Shown: positions 50,578-59,721, numbered from the stretch's first letter. The stretch is DNA of 64,000 bases from an uncultured Collinsella sp. (GCA_900541245.1 UQIS01000002.1:1-64000), one strand, 5' to 3'. The notes: generated from the sequence alone by a model not told the origin. Translations and numbers: made by a program.

Positions 50578-52800
50578 TTAGAGATGCAGCACGCGGTCGC
50601 GGATCTCCTCGGTTCGGCCCTGGTTCCAGAACTGGGTACCGATGTAGCCGCACGTACGACGAGCGACATTCATCTTCTCCTGGTCACGATTGCCGCAATT
50701 GGGGCACTCCCACACCAGCTTGCCGTCATCCTCGACAATCTTGATCTCACCGTCGTAGCCGCACACCTGGCAGTAGTCGCTCTTGGTGTTGAGCTCGGCG
50801 TACATGATGTTGTCGTAGATGTACTGCATCACGCGAATGACAGCCTTGAGGTTGTCCTGCATGTTGGGAACCTCGACGTAGGAGATGGCACCGCCCGGCG
50901 AAAGCTGCTGGAACATACCCTCGAACTTGAGCTTGTCGAATGCGTCGATCTCCTCGGACACGTGGACGTGGTAGCTGTTGGTGATGTAGCCCTTGTCCGT
51001 CACGCCCGGGATGATGCCAAAACGACGCTGCAGGCACTTGGCGAACTTGTAGGTCGTCGACTCAAGCGGGGTACCGTACAGCGAGAAGTCAATATCGCTT
51101 TCGGCCTTCCACTCCGCGCACTTGTCGTTCATGCGCTGCATGACGGCCATGGCAAAGGGCGTGCCCTCCTTCTCGGTGTGGCTGTGGCCCGTCATGTACT
51201 TAACGCACTCATACAGGCCGGCATAACCCAGACTAATGGTGGAGTAACCGCCCACGAGCAACTTGTCGATCGTCTCGCCCTTCTTCAGGCGGGCGAGGGC
51301 ACCGTACTGCCAAAGAATCGGTGCGGCATCCGAAAGCGTACCCATCAGACGCTCATGACGGCACAGCAGGGCGCGGTGGCACAGCTCAAGGCGCTCGTCG
51401 AAGATCTTCCAGAACTTATCCATGTCCTGATGCGAGCTCAGCGCGACATCGGGCAGGTTGATGGTCACAACGCCCTGGTTAAAGCGACCGTAGTACTTGG
51501 GCTTGTTCGGGTCATAGTTCAGCGCGTTGGCCACGTTGTTAAATCCGTTACCGGAGCGGTCGGGCGTCAGGAAGCTGCGGCAACCCATGCAGGTATAGCA
51601 GTCGCCGTTGCCCGCGGTCTCGCCCTTCGACAGCTTGAGCTCGCGCATCTTCTTCTCGGAGATGTAGTCGGGCACCATGCGCTTGGCGGTGCACTTCGCA
51701 GCCAGCTGAGTCAGGTAGAAGTACGGGGAATCCTCGTGAACGTTATCGTCCTCGAGCACGTAGATGAGCTTGGGGAACGCCGGGGTGATCCACACGCCGG
51801 CTTCGTTCTTAACGCCCTCATAGCGCTGACGAAGCGTCTCCTCCACAATCATGGCAAGGTCATGCTTCTCCTGGGGCGTACGGGCCTCATTGAGATACAT
51901 AAAGACCGTCACGAACGGCGCCTGGCCATTCGTGGTCATAAGGGTCACGACCTGATACTGAATCGTCTGAACGCCGCGACGGATCTCGTCACGCAGGCGG
52001 TCCTCAACAACCTCGCGGACCTTTTCGGGAGATGCGGAAACGCCGAGCTCCTCGAGCTCGCGGGCGACCTCGCCGCGAATCTTTTGACGGCTCACCTCGA
52101 CGAACGGGGCAAGATGGGTCAGCGAAATCGACTGGCCACCGTACTGGGAGGAAGCAACCTGAGCGATGATCTGCGTCGCGATGTTGCAGGCAGTCGAGAA
52201 GCTGTGCGGCTTCTCGATCAGCGTGCCCGAAATAACAGTACCGTTCTGGAGCATATCCTCCAGGTTCACCAGGTCGCAGTTATGCATGTGCTGGGCAAAG
52301 TAGTCCGAATCATGGAAGTGAATCAGACCCTCATTGTGAGCATCCACAATCTCCTGGGGCAGCAGCACACGCTGGGTCAGGTCCTTGGAGATCTCGCCGG
52401 CCATGTAGTCACGCTGAACGGAATTGACGGTCGGGTTCTTGTTGGAGTTCTCCTGCTTGACCTCTTCGTTGTTGCACTCAATCAGCGACAGAATCTTGTC
52501 GTCAGTCGTGTTCTTCTGGCGCTTCAGGCTCTGAACATAGCGATAGATGATGTAATGGCGAGCGACCTCGTAGCAGTCGAGACGCATAATCTCGTCCTCG
52601 ACCAGATCCTGAATCTCCTCGACCGACACGGTGTGGCCCGCGTTCTCGCATGCCTCGGCGACGTTTTGTGCCGCGTAAACCACCTGGCGGTCGGTAAGAC
52701 GAGAGCTCTCCTCGACCTCCAAGTTTGCGGCACGGATGGCATTGACAATCTTATCGATGTCAAAGACAACCTCGGTGCCGCTGCGCTTGATGATCTTCAT
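50578..52800 (-). CDS. nrdD: Anaerobic (class III) ribonucleoside-triphosphate reductase
   Basis: A 740-residue NrdD. Residues 1-95 form an ATP-cone (IKRSGTEVVFDIDKIVNAI). Catalytic-domain motifs include HMHNCDLVNLEDML, SSQYGGQSISLTHLAPFV and GNGDCYTCMGCRSFLTPD. The C-terminal zinc ribbon is CQVCGYDG...CPNCG and the glycyl-radical loop is RRTCGYIGTQFWNQGR. It supplies dNTPs anaerobically using formate as reductant. No aerobic RNR is in the window. Expression is probably repressed by NrdR through the box at 53056-53071. Confidence 0.95.
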   Translation of the reverse strand: MKIIKRSGTEVVFDIDKIVNAIRAANLEVEESSRLTDRQVVYAAQNVAEACENAGHTVSVEEIQDLVEDEIMRLDCYEVARHYIIYRYVQSLKRQKNTTDDKILSLIECNNEEVKQENSNKNPTVNSVQRDYMAGEISKDLTQRVLLPQEIVDAHNEGLIHFHDSDYFAQHMHNCDLVNLEDMLQNGTVISGTLIEKPHSFSTACNIATQIIAQVASSQYGGQSISLTHLAPFVEVSRQKIRGEVARELEELGVSASPEKVREVVEDRLRDEIRRGVQTIQYQVVTLMTTNGQAPFVTVFMYLNEARTPQEKHDLAMIVEETLRQRYEGVKNEAGVWITPAFPKLIYVLEDDNVHEDSPYFYLTQLAAKCTAKRMVPDYISEKKMRELKLSKGETAGNGDCYTCMGCRSFLTPDRSGNGFNNVANALNYDPNKPKYYGRFNQGVVTINLPDVALSSHQDMDKFWKIFDERLELCHRALLCRHERLMGTLSDAAPILWQYGALARLKKGETIDKLLVGGYSTISLGYAGLYECVKYMTGHSHTEKEGTPFAMAVMQRMNDKCAEWKAESDIDFSLYGTPLESTTYKFAKCLQRRFGIIPGVTDKGYITNSYHVHVSEEIDAFDKLKFEGMFQQLSPGGAISYVEVPNMQDNLKAVIRVMQYIYDNIMYAELNTKSDYCQVCGYDGEIKIVEDDGKLVWECPNCGNRDQEKMNVARRTCGYIGTQFWNQGRTEEIRDRVLHL

Positions 52801-53374
52801 CCTCTTGCCTCTTTCGCGTCGAAATCGTATTGCGCTTCAGAGCCAAACGATGCCCGGCAGGGCTGCCCCTGTCTTGCGGCGCCGTCGCGCAATCTGTGTT
52901 TTCGAAAACCATAGGCCCTCATGCGGACAATCCTCGCAGCCAATCAAGGGGCTCGAAGATCCATCCAAATGGGGCGAATAAGGTCCTCGTTCTCTGTCCG
53001 CCATCTATCATACGACAAAGAGGCATCTATATCCTGTATTCTTTTTTTAGGTCAAACACAACATATAGTGTTTCAGCAGGTCAAAGCAATTAGTTATTTT
53101 GCAGACGCATTAATTATGAGGGGTTCTTGGCAAGTCGGTAAAACGTTACCAACACGGCTACCTGCATGGCAGTTATAAAACCCCCTTAGTCAAGCCGCTG
53201 ACAAATCCTACCAAAACCAAGCCGCTCACGCCAAAAGAATCCAAAAGATTATGCTTGACCAACATGTTGCGGTCACGGTCGGCCAGGACGTATGCAACCT
53301 GCCGGCACCTCTACGGGGACCTTGGATCAATATTTGCTGGCATATTTGACGGCGTGCTTGGTAGCAAAACAAAA
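52801..53374. other. 574-bp gene-free stretch: nrdD leader and unexplained sequence
   Basis: The first 250 bases form a long nrdD 5' leader. On the minus strand GCGGACA and TGTCCGC lie about 80 bases apart and could close a structured domain; no known riboswitch core was recognised. Bases 53075-53374 are AT-richer and show no convincing gene. Short coding-like scraps around 53230-53340 may be a decayed gene. Confidence 0.4.
53056..53071 (-). promoter_or_regulatory. NrdR box upstream of nrdD
   Basis: ACACAACATATAGTGT matches the NrdR consensus ACACwATATATwGTGT at about 14 of 16 positions. It lies about 255 bases upstream of the nrdD start, implying a long leader. A second box at the usual spacing was not obvious. 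Confidence 0.6.
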
Positions 53375-53402
53375 CAGCTCAGAGGACATAGCCTCTGAGC
53401 TG
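53375..53402 (-). terminator. Terminator of the tRNA-Gly/tRNA-Val operon
   Basis: CAGCTCAGAGG and CCTCTGAGCTG form a perfect 11-bp stem followed on the minus strand by TTTTGTTTTG. Confidence 0.85.
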
Positions 53403-53410
53403 CGAACATT

Positions 53411-53485
53411 TGGTGGGCGTTAGAAGATTTGAACTTCTGACCTCTTCCGTGTCAGGGAAGCGCTCTCCCCCTGAGCTAAACGCCC
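53411..53485 (-). tRNA. tRNA-Val(GAC)
   Basis: The cloverleaf starts GGGCGTTTAGCTCAGGGGGA, has anticodon loop CTGACAC (GAC), the TpsiC arm GTTCAAATC and an encoded CCA end. It is second in the operon after tRNA-Gly. Confidence 0.93.
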
Positions 53486-53488
53486 AAA

Positions 53489-53564
53489 TGGAGCGGACAA
53501 CGGGGCTCGAACCCGCGACCCCAACCTTGGCAAGGTTGTGCTCTACCAACTGAGCCATGTCCGC
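53489..53564 (-). tRNA. tRNA-Gly(GCC), copy 1
   Basis: 76 bases starting GCGGACATGGCTCAGTTGGT, anticodon loop TTGCCAA (GCC), TpsiC arm GTTCGAGCC and encoded CCA. A promoter with AAAAAAAGTTCTTGCAT (-35 TTGCAT, -10 TAAGAT, 17-bp spacer) lies just upstream at 53574-53620. Confidence 0.95.
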
Positions 53565-53696
53565 TTACGAGGATTAATCTTACGTGATGCCCGCATCCTA
53601 TGCAAGAACTTTTTTTGAAAAGTTTTGCGACGCTCTCGCGAGGGCATCAGTCGTCACGAAAGGCGCGAACAAACGCAGGCTCGCAGCGAGATGCCC

Positions 53697-55430
53697 CTAC
53701 ATCTCACCGAGCATGATCCAGGCAGAGCTGTCCTGCGCGAGCCTGCCGTCTGCAAGCGGTGATGAGGTGAGCAGGACCCTGCCCGCCGGCAGCTCCACGG
53801 GTGCTGCACCGAAGTTCGTCACACACGCCCAGCCGTTATCGCGGCGATAGGCGATGACGCCGCCCTCAGCGCCCTCGGCACCATCCGCAAGACCGGTGCG
53901 CCCGTCAAGATCGAGCCACGCAAGATCGTTGGCGCACCCGCGCAGCTTGCGCCGCAGCCAGAGGGCGTCACGATAGAGCGCAAGCATCGATGTCGGGTCC
54001 ACTTCTTCCCTATCGGCAGCATAATCGGAAAACCATGCAGGCTGCGGCAGATGGGGCGCCGCATCGGCGTCTGCCGGCGAAAACCCAAACGATCCGCCAT
54101 GCGCGGGATCGTCCGCCGCCACCCACGGCAGGGGCACACGACAGCCGTCGCGCCCCTTCTCACGCTTCGGTCCGTGCGTATTGGTCGCAGTAGGGTCTTC
54201 GAGTGCAGCCCACGGGATATCAGCCACCTCAAAAAGGCCGAGCTCCTCACCCTGATACACGTATGCCGAGCCCGGAAGCGCCAGCTCAAGCAAAAGGGCC
54301 GCCCGCGCGCGGCGCTCGCCGAGTTCACGGTCCTCGTCATAAGACGACCCGTCGCGCAAGAGCCAGTCGAGCGCAATCTGGTGGTAGCGCGTCGCCTTGA
54401 TTTGCGGCAGGGCATAGCGTGTCGCCACGCGCGGCACGTCGTGGTTGGAGAGTACCCAGGTCGAGGCGGAATCGGATTCGACGGCTGCCTTCAAGCCCTT
54501 CTCGATTGCAATGTGCATGTCATCATAGGTCCAAGTGGCCTTGGCAAACTCAAAGTTGAATGTCTGGCCAAGCTCGCTGGGACGCGCGTAGAGATACTGG
54601 CGCTCGGGCAGCACCCACGCCTCGGCAACGGCACTGCGCGGCGGATTATAGCGGTCGAACACGCGGCGCCACTCGCGATAGATCTCGTGGACCTCATTGC
54701 GGTCCCACAGCGGATGGGTGCCGTCGTCAACCATGTCATCGCCCTCGGCGAGATGCCACCGGTCGAGGTCATCGCGGTCGAGATCCTTGGCGAGACCCTG
54801 CGCCACATCAATGCGAAAGCCGTCGACGCCTCGATCGCTCCAAAACGTCAGGACGTCGCAAAAGAGCGCGTGAACCTCAGGGCATGACCAGTCAAAGTCC
54901 GGCTGCTCGGGCGTAAACATGTGCAGATACCACTGACCGTCCGCAACACGCGTCCATGCGGGGCCGCCAAAGTTGGCATTCCAATTGGTGGGAGGCAGCT
55001 CGCCATGCTCGCCGCGACCATCGCGGAAGATATAACGGGCGCGTTCGGGCGATCCGGGGCCGGCGGCAAGAGCGGCTTTGAACCAGGGGTGCTGGTTGGA
55101 TGAATGGTTGGGCACGATGTCGACGATGACCTTGATGCCGCGCGCGTGAGCCGCAGCGATCATGTCATCGAAGTCGTCAAGCGAGCCGAGACGTGGGTCG
55201 ACATCGCAGTAGTCCGCCACATCATAGCCGCCATCGACAAGAGGCGAAGGGTAAAACGGGCTCAGCCAGATGGCCTCGATACCCAGCCGCTCAAGATAGT
55301 CCATCTGCTGGGTAATGCCCGCGATATCGCCCAGACCCGAACCAGTCGAATCCTTAAACGAGCGCGGGTAGATCTGATAGATCGCGGCATCGGACATCCA
55401 TGAGCGCGAAGAAGACTTTTCTGTAGCCAT
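53697..55430 (-). CDS. GH13 alpha-glucosidase (oligo-1,6-glucosidase/MalL type)
   Basis: A 577-residue cytoplasmic glycoside hydrolase. Conserved regions are IVDIVPNHSSNQHPWF, GFRIDVAQGL (nucleophile Asp), AVAEAWVLPE (acid Glu) and VLSNHDVPRVATRY (transition-state Asp). It releases glucose from alpha-glucosides such as isomaltose, maltose or sucrose; the exact linkage cannot be read from sequence alone. GGGAG precedes the ATG at 55430. It is a single gene between two tRNA operons. Confidence 0.88.
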   Translation of the reverse strand: MATEKSSSRSWMSDAAIYQIYPRSFKDSTGSGLGDIAGITQQMDYLERLGIEAIWLSPFYPSPLVDGGYDVADYCDVDPRLGSLDDFDDMIAAAHARGIKVIVDIVPNHSSNQHPWFKAALAAGPGSPERARYIFRDGRGEHGELPPTNWNANFGGPAWTRVADGQWYLHMFTPEQPDFDWSCPEVHALFCDVLTFWSDRGVDGFRIDVAQGLAKDLDRDDLDRWHLAEGDDMVDDGTHPLWDRNEVHEIYREWRRVFDRYNPPRSAVAEAWVLPERQYLYARPSELGQTFNFEFAKATWTYDDMHIAIEKGLKAAVESDSASTWVLSNHDVPRVATRYALPQIKATRYHQIALDWLLRDGSSYDEDRELGERRARAALLLELALPGSAYVYQGEELGLFEVADIPWAALEDPTATNTHGPKREKGRDGCRVPLPWVAADDPAHGGSFGFSPADADAAPHLPQPAWFSDYAADREEVDPTSMLALYRDALWLRRKLRGCANDLAWLDLDGRTGLADGAEGAEGGVIAYRRDNGWACVTNFGAAPVELPAGRVLLTSSPLADGRLAQDSSAWIMLGEM

Positions 55431-55575
55431 GGGGCGTATCTCCCTTGCAACGAGGTTATGCGAGATGCCCACGATGATACGCCCAAAGCGGACATTCGCG
55501 GCAAACAACGCCACAGCCACGACCCAAAACGCTCGCCCCCTCTCGGGTTCGAGCCTAGGAGATAGGTACAAAAAA

Positions 55576-55601
55576 AGCCCGGCTACCGTAGTAGTCGGGC
55601 T
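55576..55601 (-). terminator. Terminator of the Gly-Cys-Gly tRNA operon
   Basis: AGCCCGGCTAC and GTAGTCGGGCT form an 11-bp stem (one G-T pair) followed on the minus strand by a run of seven T. Confidence 0.9.
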
Positions 55602-55609
55602 GTTGCGTT

Positions 55610-55685
55610 TGGAGCGGACAACGGGGCTCGAACCCGCGACCCCAACCTTGGCAAGGTTGTGCTCTACCAACTGAGCCATGTCCGC
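55610..55685 (-). tRNA. tRNA-Gly(GCC), copy 2
   Basis: Identical in all recognisable positions to copies 1 and 3, with anticodon loop TTGCCAA and encoded CCA. It is the last tRNA of its operon. Confidence 0.95.
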
Positions 55686-55727
55686 ATATGTAAAACAAAA
55701 CGGGCGCCGGAGCGCCCGGATGTTGCC

Positions 55728-55801
55728 TGGAGGCGAAGCCCGGATTCGAACCGGGGGTAAAGGCTTTGCAGGCCTCTGCCTTACCACTTGGCCACTTCGC
55801 C
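55728..55801 (-). tRNA. tRNA-Cys(GCA)
   Basis: 74 bases starting GGCGAAGTGGCCAAGTGGTA, anticodon loop CTGCAAA (GCA), TpsiC arm GTTCGAATC and encoded CCA. Confidence 0.94.
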
Positions 55802-55835
55802 GAAAAAGGACCGCCTAAACGGTCCGGAAATGCAA

Positions 55836-55911
55836 TGGAGCGGACAACGGGGCTCGAACCCGCGACCCCAACCTTGGCAAGGTTGTGCTCTACCAACTGA
55901 GCCATGTCCGC
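55836..55911 (-). tRNA. tRNA-Gly(GCC), copy 3
   Basis: 76 bases, same sequence as copies 1 and 2. It is the first tRNA of the Gly-Cys-Gly operon. Confidence 0.95.
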
Positions 55912-55923
55912 TTGCGGGTTATT

Positions 55924-55963
55924 AATTTACGCGAGTTGTCCAAAAGACGCAAGTACTTTTTTC
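55924..55963 (-). promoter_or_regulatory. Promoter of the Gly-Cys-Gly tRNA operon
   Basis: On the minus strand GAAAAAAGTACTTGC (55949-55963) includes -35 TTGCGT, then 17 bases, then -10 TAAATT (55924-55929). The same motif precedes tRNA-Gly copy 1, tRNA-Leu and the module at 19421. Confidence 0.7.
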
Positions 55964-56016
55964 AAAAAACTTGTCTGCCGCATGTTCTTAGTAGCTAAAC
56001 GCGCTAAAGCGATTGG

Positions 56017-56763
56017 CTAGGCACACGATTCCAGCGCTCCGCTAAACAGCTTCACCATCTGTACGCGCGTGCCGGCGCCGTCCGTACGACGAGCAACCTC
56101 CACGTTATCGACGAGCATACGCATAAGCTTGATGCCACGGCCGCGCTCCTCGGATGCGACCGGCTCGCTCGTTTCATCGATAGAATAGCCGGCACCTCGA
56201 TCAAGCACCTCAACCACAACGCGATCGCCATAGGCCTGAACCGTCAGGACGCACCCGATACCGCCCGCATGGTCATAGGCATTACCCAGCGCCTCCCCCG
56301 ACGCCAATGCGACATCGTAGCGCTCGTCACGGCGCAACGGAAGCGATTCAAGGAGTTCGGCGATGCGATGTCGGTAGTATGGAAGATTCTCGATACCCTG
56401 ACGGACCTCGACGCTCTTACTCCAGCGAGGCAGCTCCCCCACCGGAATGGCGGGAATAGACTCCCGTGCCGGCCCCGCGACATGAAGGATATCGACAAGA
56501 CGAGCAATCTCCAAAAAGCGAACAACTTCACCTGATGCATTGACGAGCGAAAGCAGGCCTTCTCGCCTCATAAGCTCACGAGCGCGCGTAAGCAGGAATG
56601 CCAAGCCCGTAGAATCGATAAAGCTAACAGCCTGACAGTTGATGACGACACGACGCACGCCGCGGCCAATCAAAGCATCCAACCGCCGACGCAGCGCAGG
56701 CACCGTGGCGATGTCGATATCGCCTGGTGGCGTCAAAACCGCTATGTCATTCCACTCATTCAT
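56017..56763 (-). CDS. Fused anti-sigma antagonist and anti-sigma kinase (RsbV-RsbW type)
   Basis: A 248-residue protein. Residues 5-100 are a STAS domain with the phosphorylatable Ser 51 in VSFIDSTGLAFLL. Residues about 130-245 are a GHKL/HATPase_c_2 domain with the N-box ASGEALGNAYDHAGG, DRGAGYS and RGRGIKLMRMLVD. The two functions are normally on separate proteins. The RsbU-like phosphatase gene lies 78 bases upstream, giving a partner-switching set. No sigma factor gene is adjacent. The ATG at 56763 is preferred to a TTG at 56781. Confidence 0.82.
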   Translation of the reverse strand: MNEWNDIAVLTPPGDIDIATVPALRRRLDALIGRGVRRVVINCQAVSFIDSTGLAFLLTRARELMRREGLLSLVNASGEVVRFLEIARLVDILHVAGPARESIPAIPVGELPRWSKSVEVRQGIENLPYYRHRIAELLESLPLRRDERYDVALASGEALGNAYDHAGGIGCVLTVQAYGDRVVVEVLDRGAGYSIDETSEPVASEERGRGIKLMRMLVDNVEVARRTDGAGTRVQMVKLFSGALESCA

Positions 56764-56841
56764 ACGACCATGGTTCCCCAAAAAAGCCCACTCGATGCAT
56801 TCGTTTCCCCAACCGTACGGATTCAGCCCGCCCAGCGTCGT

Positions 56842-59187
56842 CTATGAACGACCCCGTAAAAACTCAAGGGACACCAATGCAATGTCATCGTCCAGCGCCG
56901 ATTCGGTAAATCGGTCAAGCTCGCCCAAGACCTTGCCGCAGATTCCCGATACGCCCTCACCCGAGACAGAGAGCAGAAGGTCACGAAGGCGCTGCTCACC
57001 AAAGAACGCTCCGGTGCGGTCGCGGGCCTCAATCGTTCCGTCCGTATACATGAAGAGCATGTCGCCAGGAGCGAACGTAAACACGCCTGTCTCGTACACC
57101 ATGCTCTCAAAGGCACCGATTACGCCCGATTGGCATCCAAGCAGCTCGACCTCTCCCCCACGGGCCTCGCCGCCACCCAGCGGCATCGACTCTGGCCTAA
57201 TGACCATGGTCGGAGGATGGCCCGCCGAACAATACGTTGCGCGTCCGGCTTTAAGGTCAATCTTGGCGATAAAGGCCGTCACGAACGTCTCGACCCTCGA
57301 GAAGCCCATGAGCATGCTGTTAAGGGAGCGTGCCATGCGGGCCGGTCCAGCGCCCTCCCAGGCATATGCCGTCAGGGCCGTCTTGACGAGCGCGGACATC
57401 GATGCAGCCTCAATGCCTTTGCCAGACACATCGCCCAGAATCATGACGGCGCAGTCGTCGGGAAGACGGATGAGCGTATAGAAATCACCGCCGACCAACG
57501 CCGAGTTCGTGGCTGACAGGTACACCGAATCGGTTGCGATACCCGGAACATCCCCCAGGGAATTTCTCATGCCGATCTGAAGGGTCTGAGCGATATGGCG
57601 CTCCTCGCGCTTTTGAGATTCGCCTTCGTAGATCAGTTCAAAGTCATGCGCCAAGTGCACCAAGTAGTCATATTCAAGATCATCAATCGGCTCTTGGCTA
57701 CCATCACGAAGCAGCAGCGCGCGCGTCGTCGGGCTCTTCGCAACAGAAGCAGGAACAATCGCGTCGTTACTGTGCTTGCCATCACCCTCAGAGCGCGGGC
57801 GCCCCGCCTCGATGCCGGAGTCGACGTAGAGACCTTGACAAGGCAGGCCATGCGCCCTAAGCCAGCCTCCCATAGGCATCGATTCATCAACGCGAGTTAT
57901 ACGGACGTGTTTAAGGTCCTCGGCACTCGTACCTCCCAAAACAGATGCCTCAAAGCCATCAGGGCCAGCCCCCAGACGTGCCGCTGGTGCCGTCGTGGAA
58001 AAGAAAAGCCTCTCGGGATCGTCCGGCAAAGCAACGCGACTACCGCCTTCAAAATCTATGACGTAGGAATCCAGACTGGCGTCATACTCAACAGGGCAAA
58101 AATGGCAGTTAAGCATTTTGCAGATCTCGGACGATACCGCCTGGGTAGCCGCGGCGGAATCGTCTAGAAAGGTAAACAACTCATCACGCAAGACATTGAG
58201 CGAGCGGCCAAGCTCGGCCGTGCGACGGGAGCGAAGACTCGATGCCATGCCGACCAGCTGGATAGATAGGTAATCGCAAATGACCTCGAGCACATTAACG
58301 TCATAGGCGAGCGGTGCCTGAGGGCGTTTCCAACCAACTTCCAGCACGCCAAGGATCTGCGTACCGTAAAAAACGGGAAGACAGATCTCGCTGCGATACG
58401 GAGGCATATCCTGCACGCGCAATAGGTGCTTAGAACGATTGTCCAGGTCCATGAACATACCGGAGGCGGCCCTATCGCCCTCAAGGTCCTGTTGAATCGA
58501 CAAGCGACAGGCACGCGACTCACGAAGAACATACGTCGGAATGCCAGCGCCATACGGCAAAAACTCAGGCAGGTAGCTGTCGTACAGCTCCTTGGAAACA
58601 CCACGAAGCTTAAAACCGCCGCTCTCAGAAAAATAGATAGCGGCACCCGAAGCACCGAGCGTTCCTACAAGCTGGTTCAAAACGGTATCTAACAAACTAG
58701 GCAGCTCATCGGAGCCCACCGTGCTCATAATGACCGACAAAGTGCCCGAAAGGCGCTTATTCGCCACTCTAAGCTCCGAAAGCGCACGCTTGAGCTGGCG
58801 GTCGTGCGAGTACTGCTCTTCGATGCTATGAAGCGCCACCAGAACACGCGGCGCGCGGCGCCCAAAAATACGAGGCGGTGTAACCGAGCCGGCACAAACC
58901 AAGACGGGAATAAAGGAGCCGTCACTCAGCTTGAGCATCAACTCGCTCTCGGTTCCATTGGTCTCAAAAGGAAGACGATGCTCTGACGCGCGTTCAAAAG
59001 CCGACGAGTACAAGAGGTCTTTAACGTCCCCGTTGATCACATCGGAACGCTCCTCGCACATCAAGTCGAGCAAGCGGTTATTCACATGCAGAATGGTTCC
59101 GTCGAGCTCACAAATGATGACAGCATCGCTCGTGATCTCGACCAGTTGGGCAACGTCCGCCCACTCGTTGCGCTCAAGCGTTTCCAT
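56842..59187 (-). CDS. RsbU-like PP2C phosphatase with PAS and GAF domains
   Basis: A 781-residue signalling protein. Residues about 8-120 are a PAS domain (LVEITSDAVIICELDGTILHVNNRLLDLM), then a helical linker, a GAF domain (about 165-320, LPSLLDTVLNQLVGTLGASGAAIYF), a second sensor-like region, and a C-terminal SpoIIE/PP2C domain (about 540-775) with metal motifs SALVGGDFYTLI, ILGDVSGKGIEAA and YTDGTIEARD. It should dephosphorylate the STAS partner encoded downstream. No membrane segment is visible, so it senses an internal signal. GAGG precedes the ATG at 59187. Confidence 0.87.
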   Translation of the reverse strand: METLERNEWADVAQLVEITSDAVIICELDGTILHVNNRLLDLMCEERSDVINGDVKDLLYSSAFERASEHRLPFETNGTESELMLKLSDGSFIPVLVCAGSVTPPRIFGRRAPRVLVALHSIEEQYSHDRQLKRALSELRVANKRLSGTLSVIMSTVGSDELPSLLDTVLNQLVGTLGASGAAIYFSESGGFKLRGVSKELYDSYLPEFLPYGAGIPTYVLRESRACRLSIQQDLEGDRAASGMFMDLDNRSKHLLRVQDMPPYRSEICLPVFYGTQILGVLEVGWKRPQAPLAYDVNVLEVICDYLSIQLVGMASSLRSRRTAELGRSLNVLRDELFTFLDDSAAATQAVSSEICKMLNCHFCPVEYDASLDSYVIDFEGGSRVALPDDPERLFFSTTAPAARLGAGPDGFEASVLGGTSAEDLKHVRITRVDESMPMGGWLRAHGLPCQGLYVDSGIEAGRPRSEGDGKHSNDAIVPASVAKSPTTRALLLRDGSQEPIDDLEYDYLVHLAHDFELIYEGESQKREERHIAQTLQIGMRNSLGDVPGIATDSVYLSATNSALVGGDFYTLIRLPDDCAVMILGDVSGKGIEAASMSALVKTALTAYAWEGAGPARMARSLNSMLMGFSRVETFVTAFIAKIDLKAGRATYCSAGHPPTMVIRPESMPLGGGEARGGEVELLGCQSGVIGAFESMVYETGVFTFAPGDMLFMYTDGTIEARDRTGAFFGEQRLRDLLLSVSGEGVSGICGKVLGELDRFTESALDDDIALVSLEFLRGRS

Positions 59188-59212
59188 CGTGAACCTCACC
59201 GTCTATCGGTAA

Positions 59213-59235
59213 CAAAAAAGCCTCCGAAGAGGCTT
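59213..59235 (-). terminator. tRNA-Leu terminator
   Basis: On the minus strand AGCCTC TTCG GAGGCT is followed by a T run, a few bases 3' of tRNA-Leu and before the phosphatase gene. Confidence 0.85.
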
Positions 59236-59246
59236 CTCAAATGCGA

Positions 59247-59336
59247 TGGTGTCGGAGGCGGGACTTGAACCCGCATGACCAAAAAGCGGTCACTAGCACC
59301 TCAAGCTAGCGCGTCTGCCAATTCCGCCACTCCGAC
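59247..59336 (-). tRNA. tRNA-Leu(GAG)
   Basis: 90-base class II tRNA starting GTCGGAGTGGCGGAATTGGC, anticodon stem CTAGC/GCTAG with loop TTGAGGT (GAG), a long variable arm, GTTCAAGTC and encoded CCA. Upstream CAAAAAAGTGCTTGC with -10 TATTAT is its promoter. Confidence 0.94.
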
Positions 59337-59482
59337 ATGCTATGTTGTTGATTCGCGGTTCGTTTTGTTAGACCCGCGCGTTCAACGAGGAAGATAATAA
59401 CCTATGTTTCGAGAACTGCGCAAGCACTTTTTTGAAAAAAGTTTACGAATTTGTAAATGCGCAGGTAGATCTATATGTCAGA

Positions 59483-59603
59483 CCCCGAATCGGTGATGCC
59501 TCCCGGCGCGTCCTCGGGCATGAGCGATATTTTGCTGCGCACTTCGTGCTGCAAAATATCGCTCCCCCTGCGGAATGCGCCGGGAGGCATCACCGATTCG
59601 GGG
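59483..59603. repeat. Nested perfect inverted repeat
   Basis: A 27-base left arm (59483-59509, starting CCCCGAATCGGTGATGCCTC) pairs perfectly with 59577-59603. Inside, AGCGATATTTTGC (59523-59535) pairs perfectly with 59551-59563, capped by GCAC TTC GTGC. No coding sequence is present. Confidence 0.85.
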
Positions 59604-59666
59604 CCTACGTCAACGTACTCCAGGCACCGTTCTCAAACATGTTCTGAGGGCTGATATTAATTTGGT

Positions 59667-59721
59667 GGCTCGGCTTTGCCGAGCCCTTATATGGGGAGGC
59701 CGGAGCCAAGGCTCCGGCCTC
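59667..59721. repeat. Two short GC-rich hairpins
   Basis: GGCTCGGC TTT GCCGAGCC (59667-59685) and GAGGCCGGAGCC AA GGCTCCGGCCTC (59696-59721) are perfect stems. They sit between the two large nested repeats, so most of 59483-59913 is palindromic. Confidence 0.75.

Noticed and set aside
50584..52914. 776-codon open frame opposite nrdD
   Set aside because: Leu/Val/His-rich composition and no motifs; typical antisense frame of a high-GC gene.
52801..53050. nrdD leader as a cobalamin riboswitch
   Set aside because: No GCCACTG box or other conserved core was found; class III reductases also do not use cobalamin.
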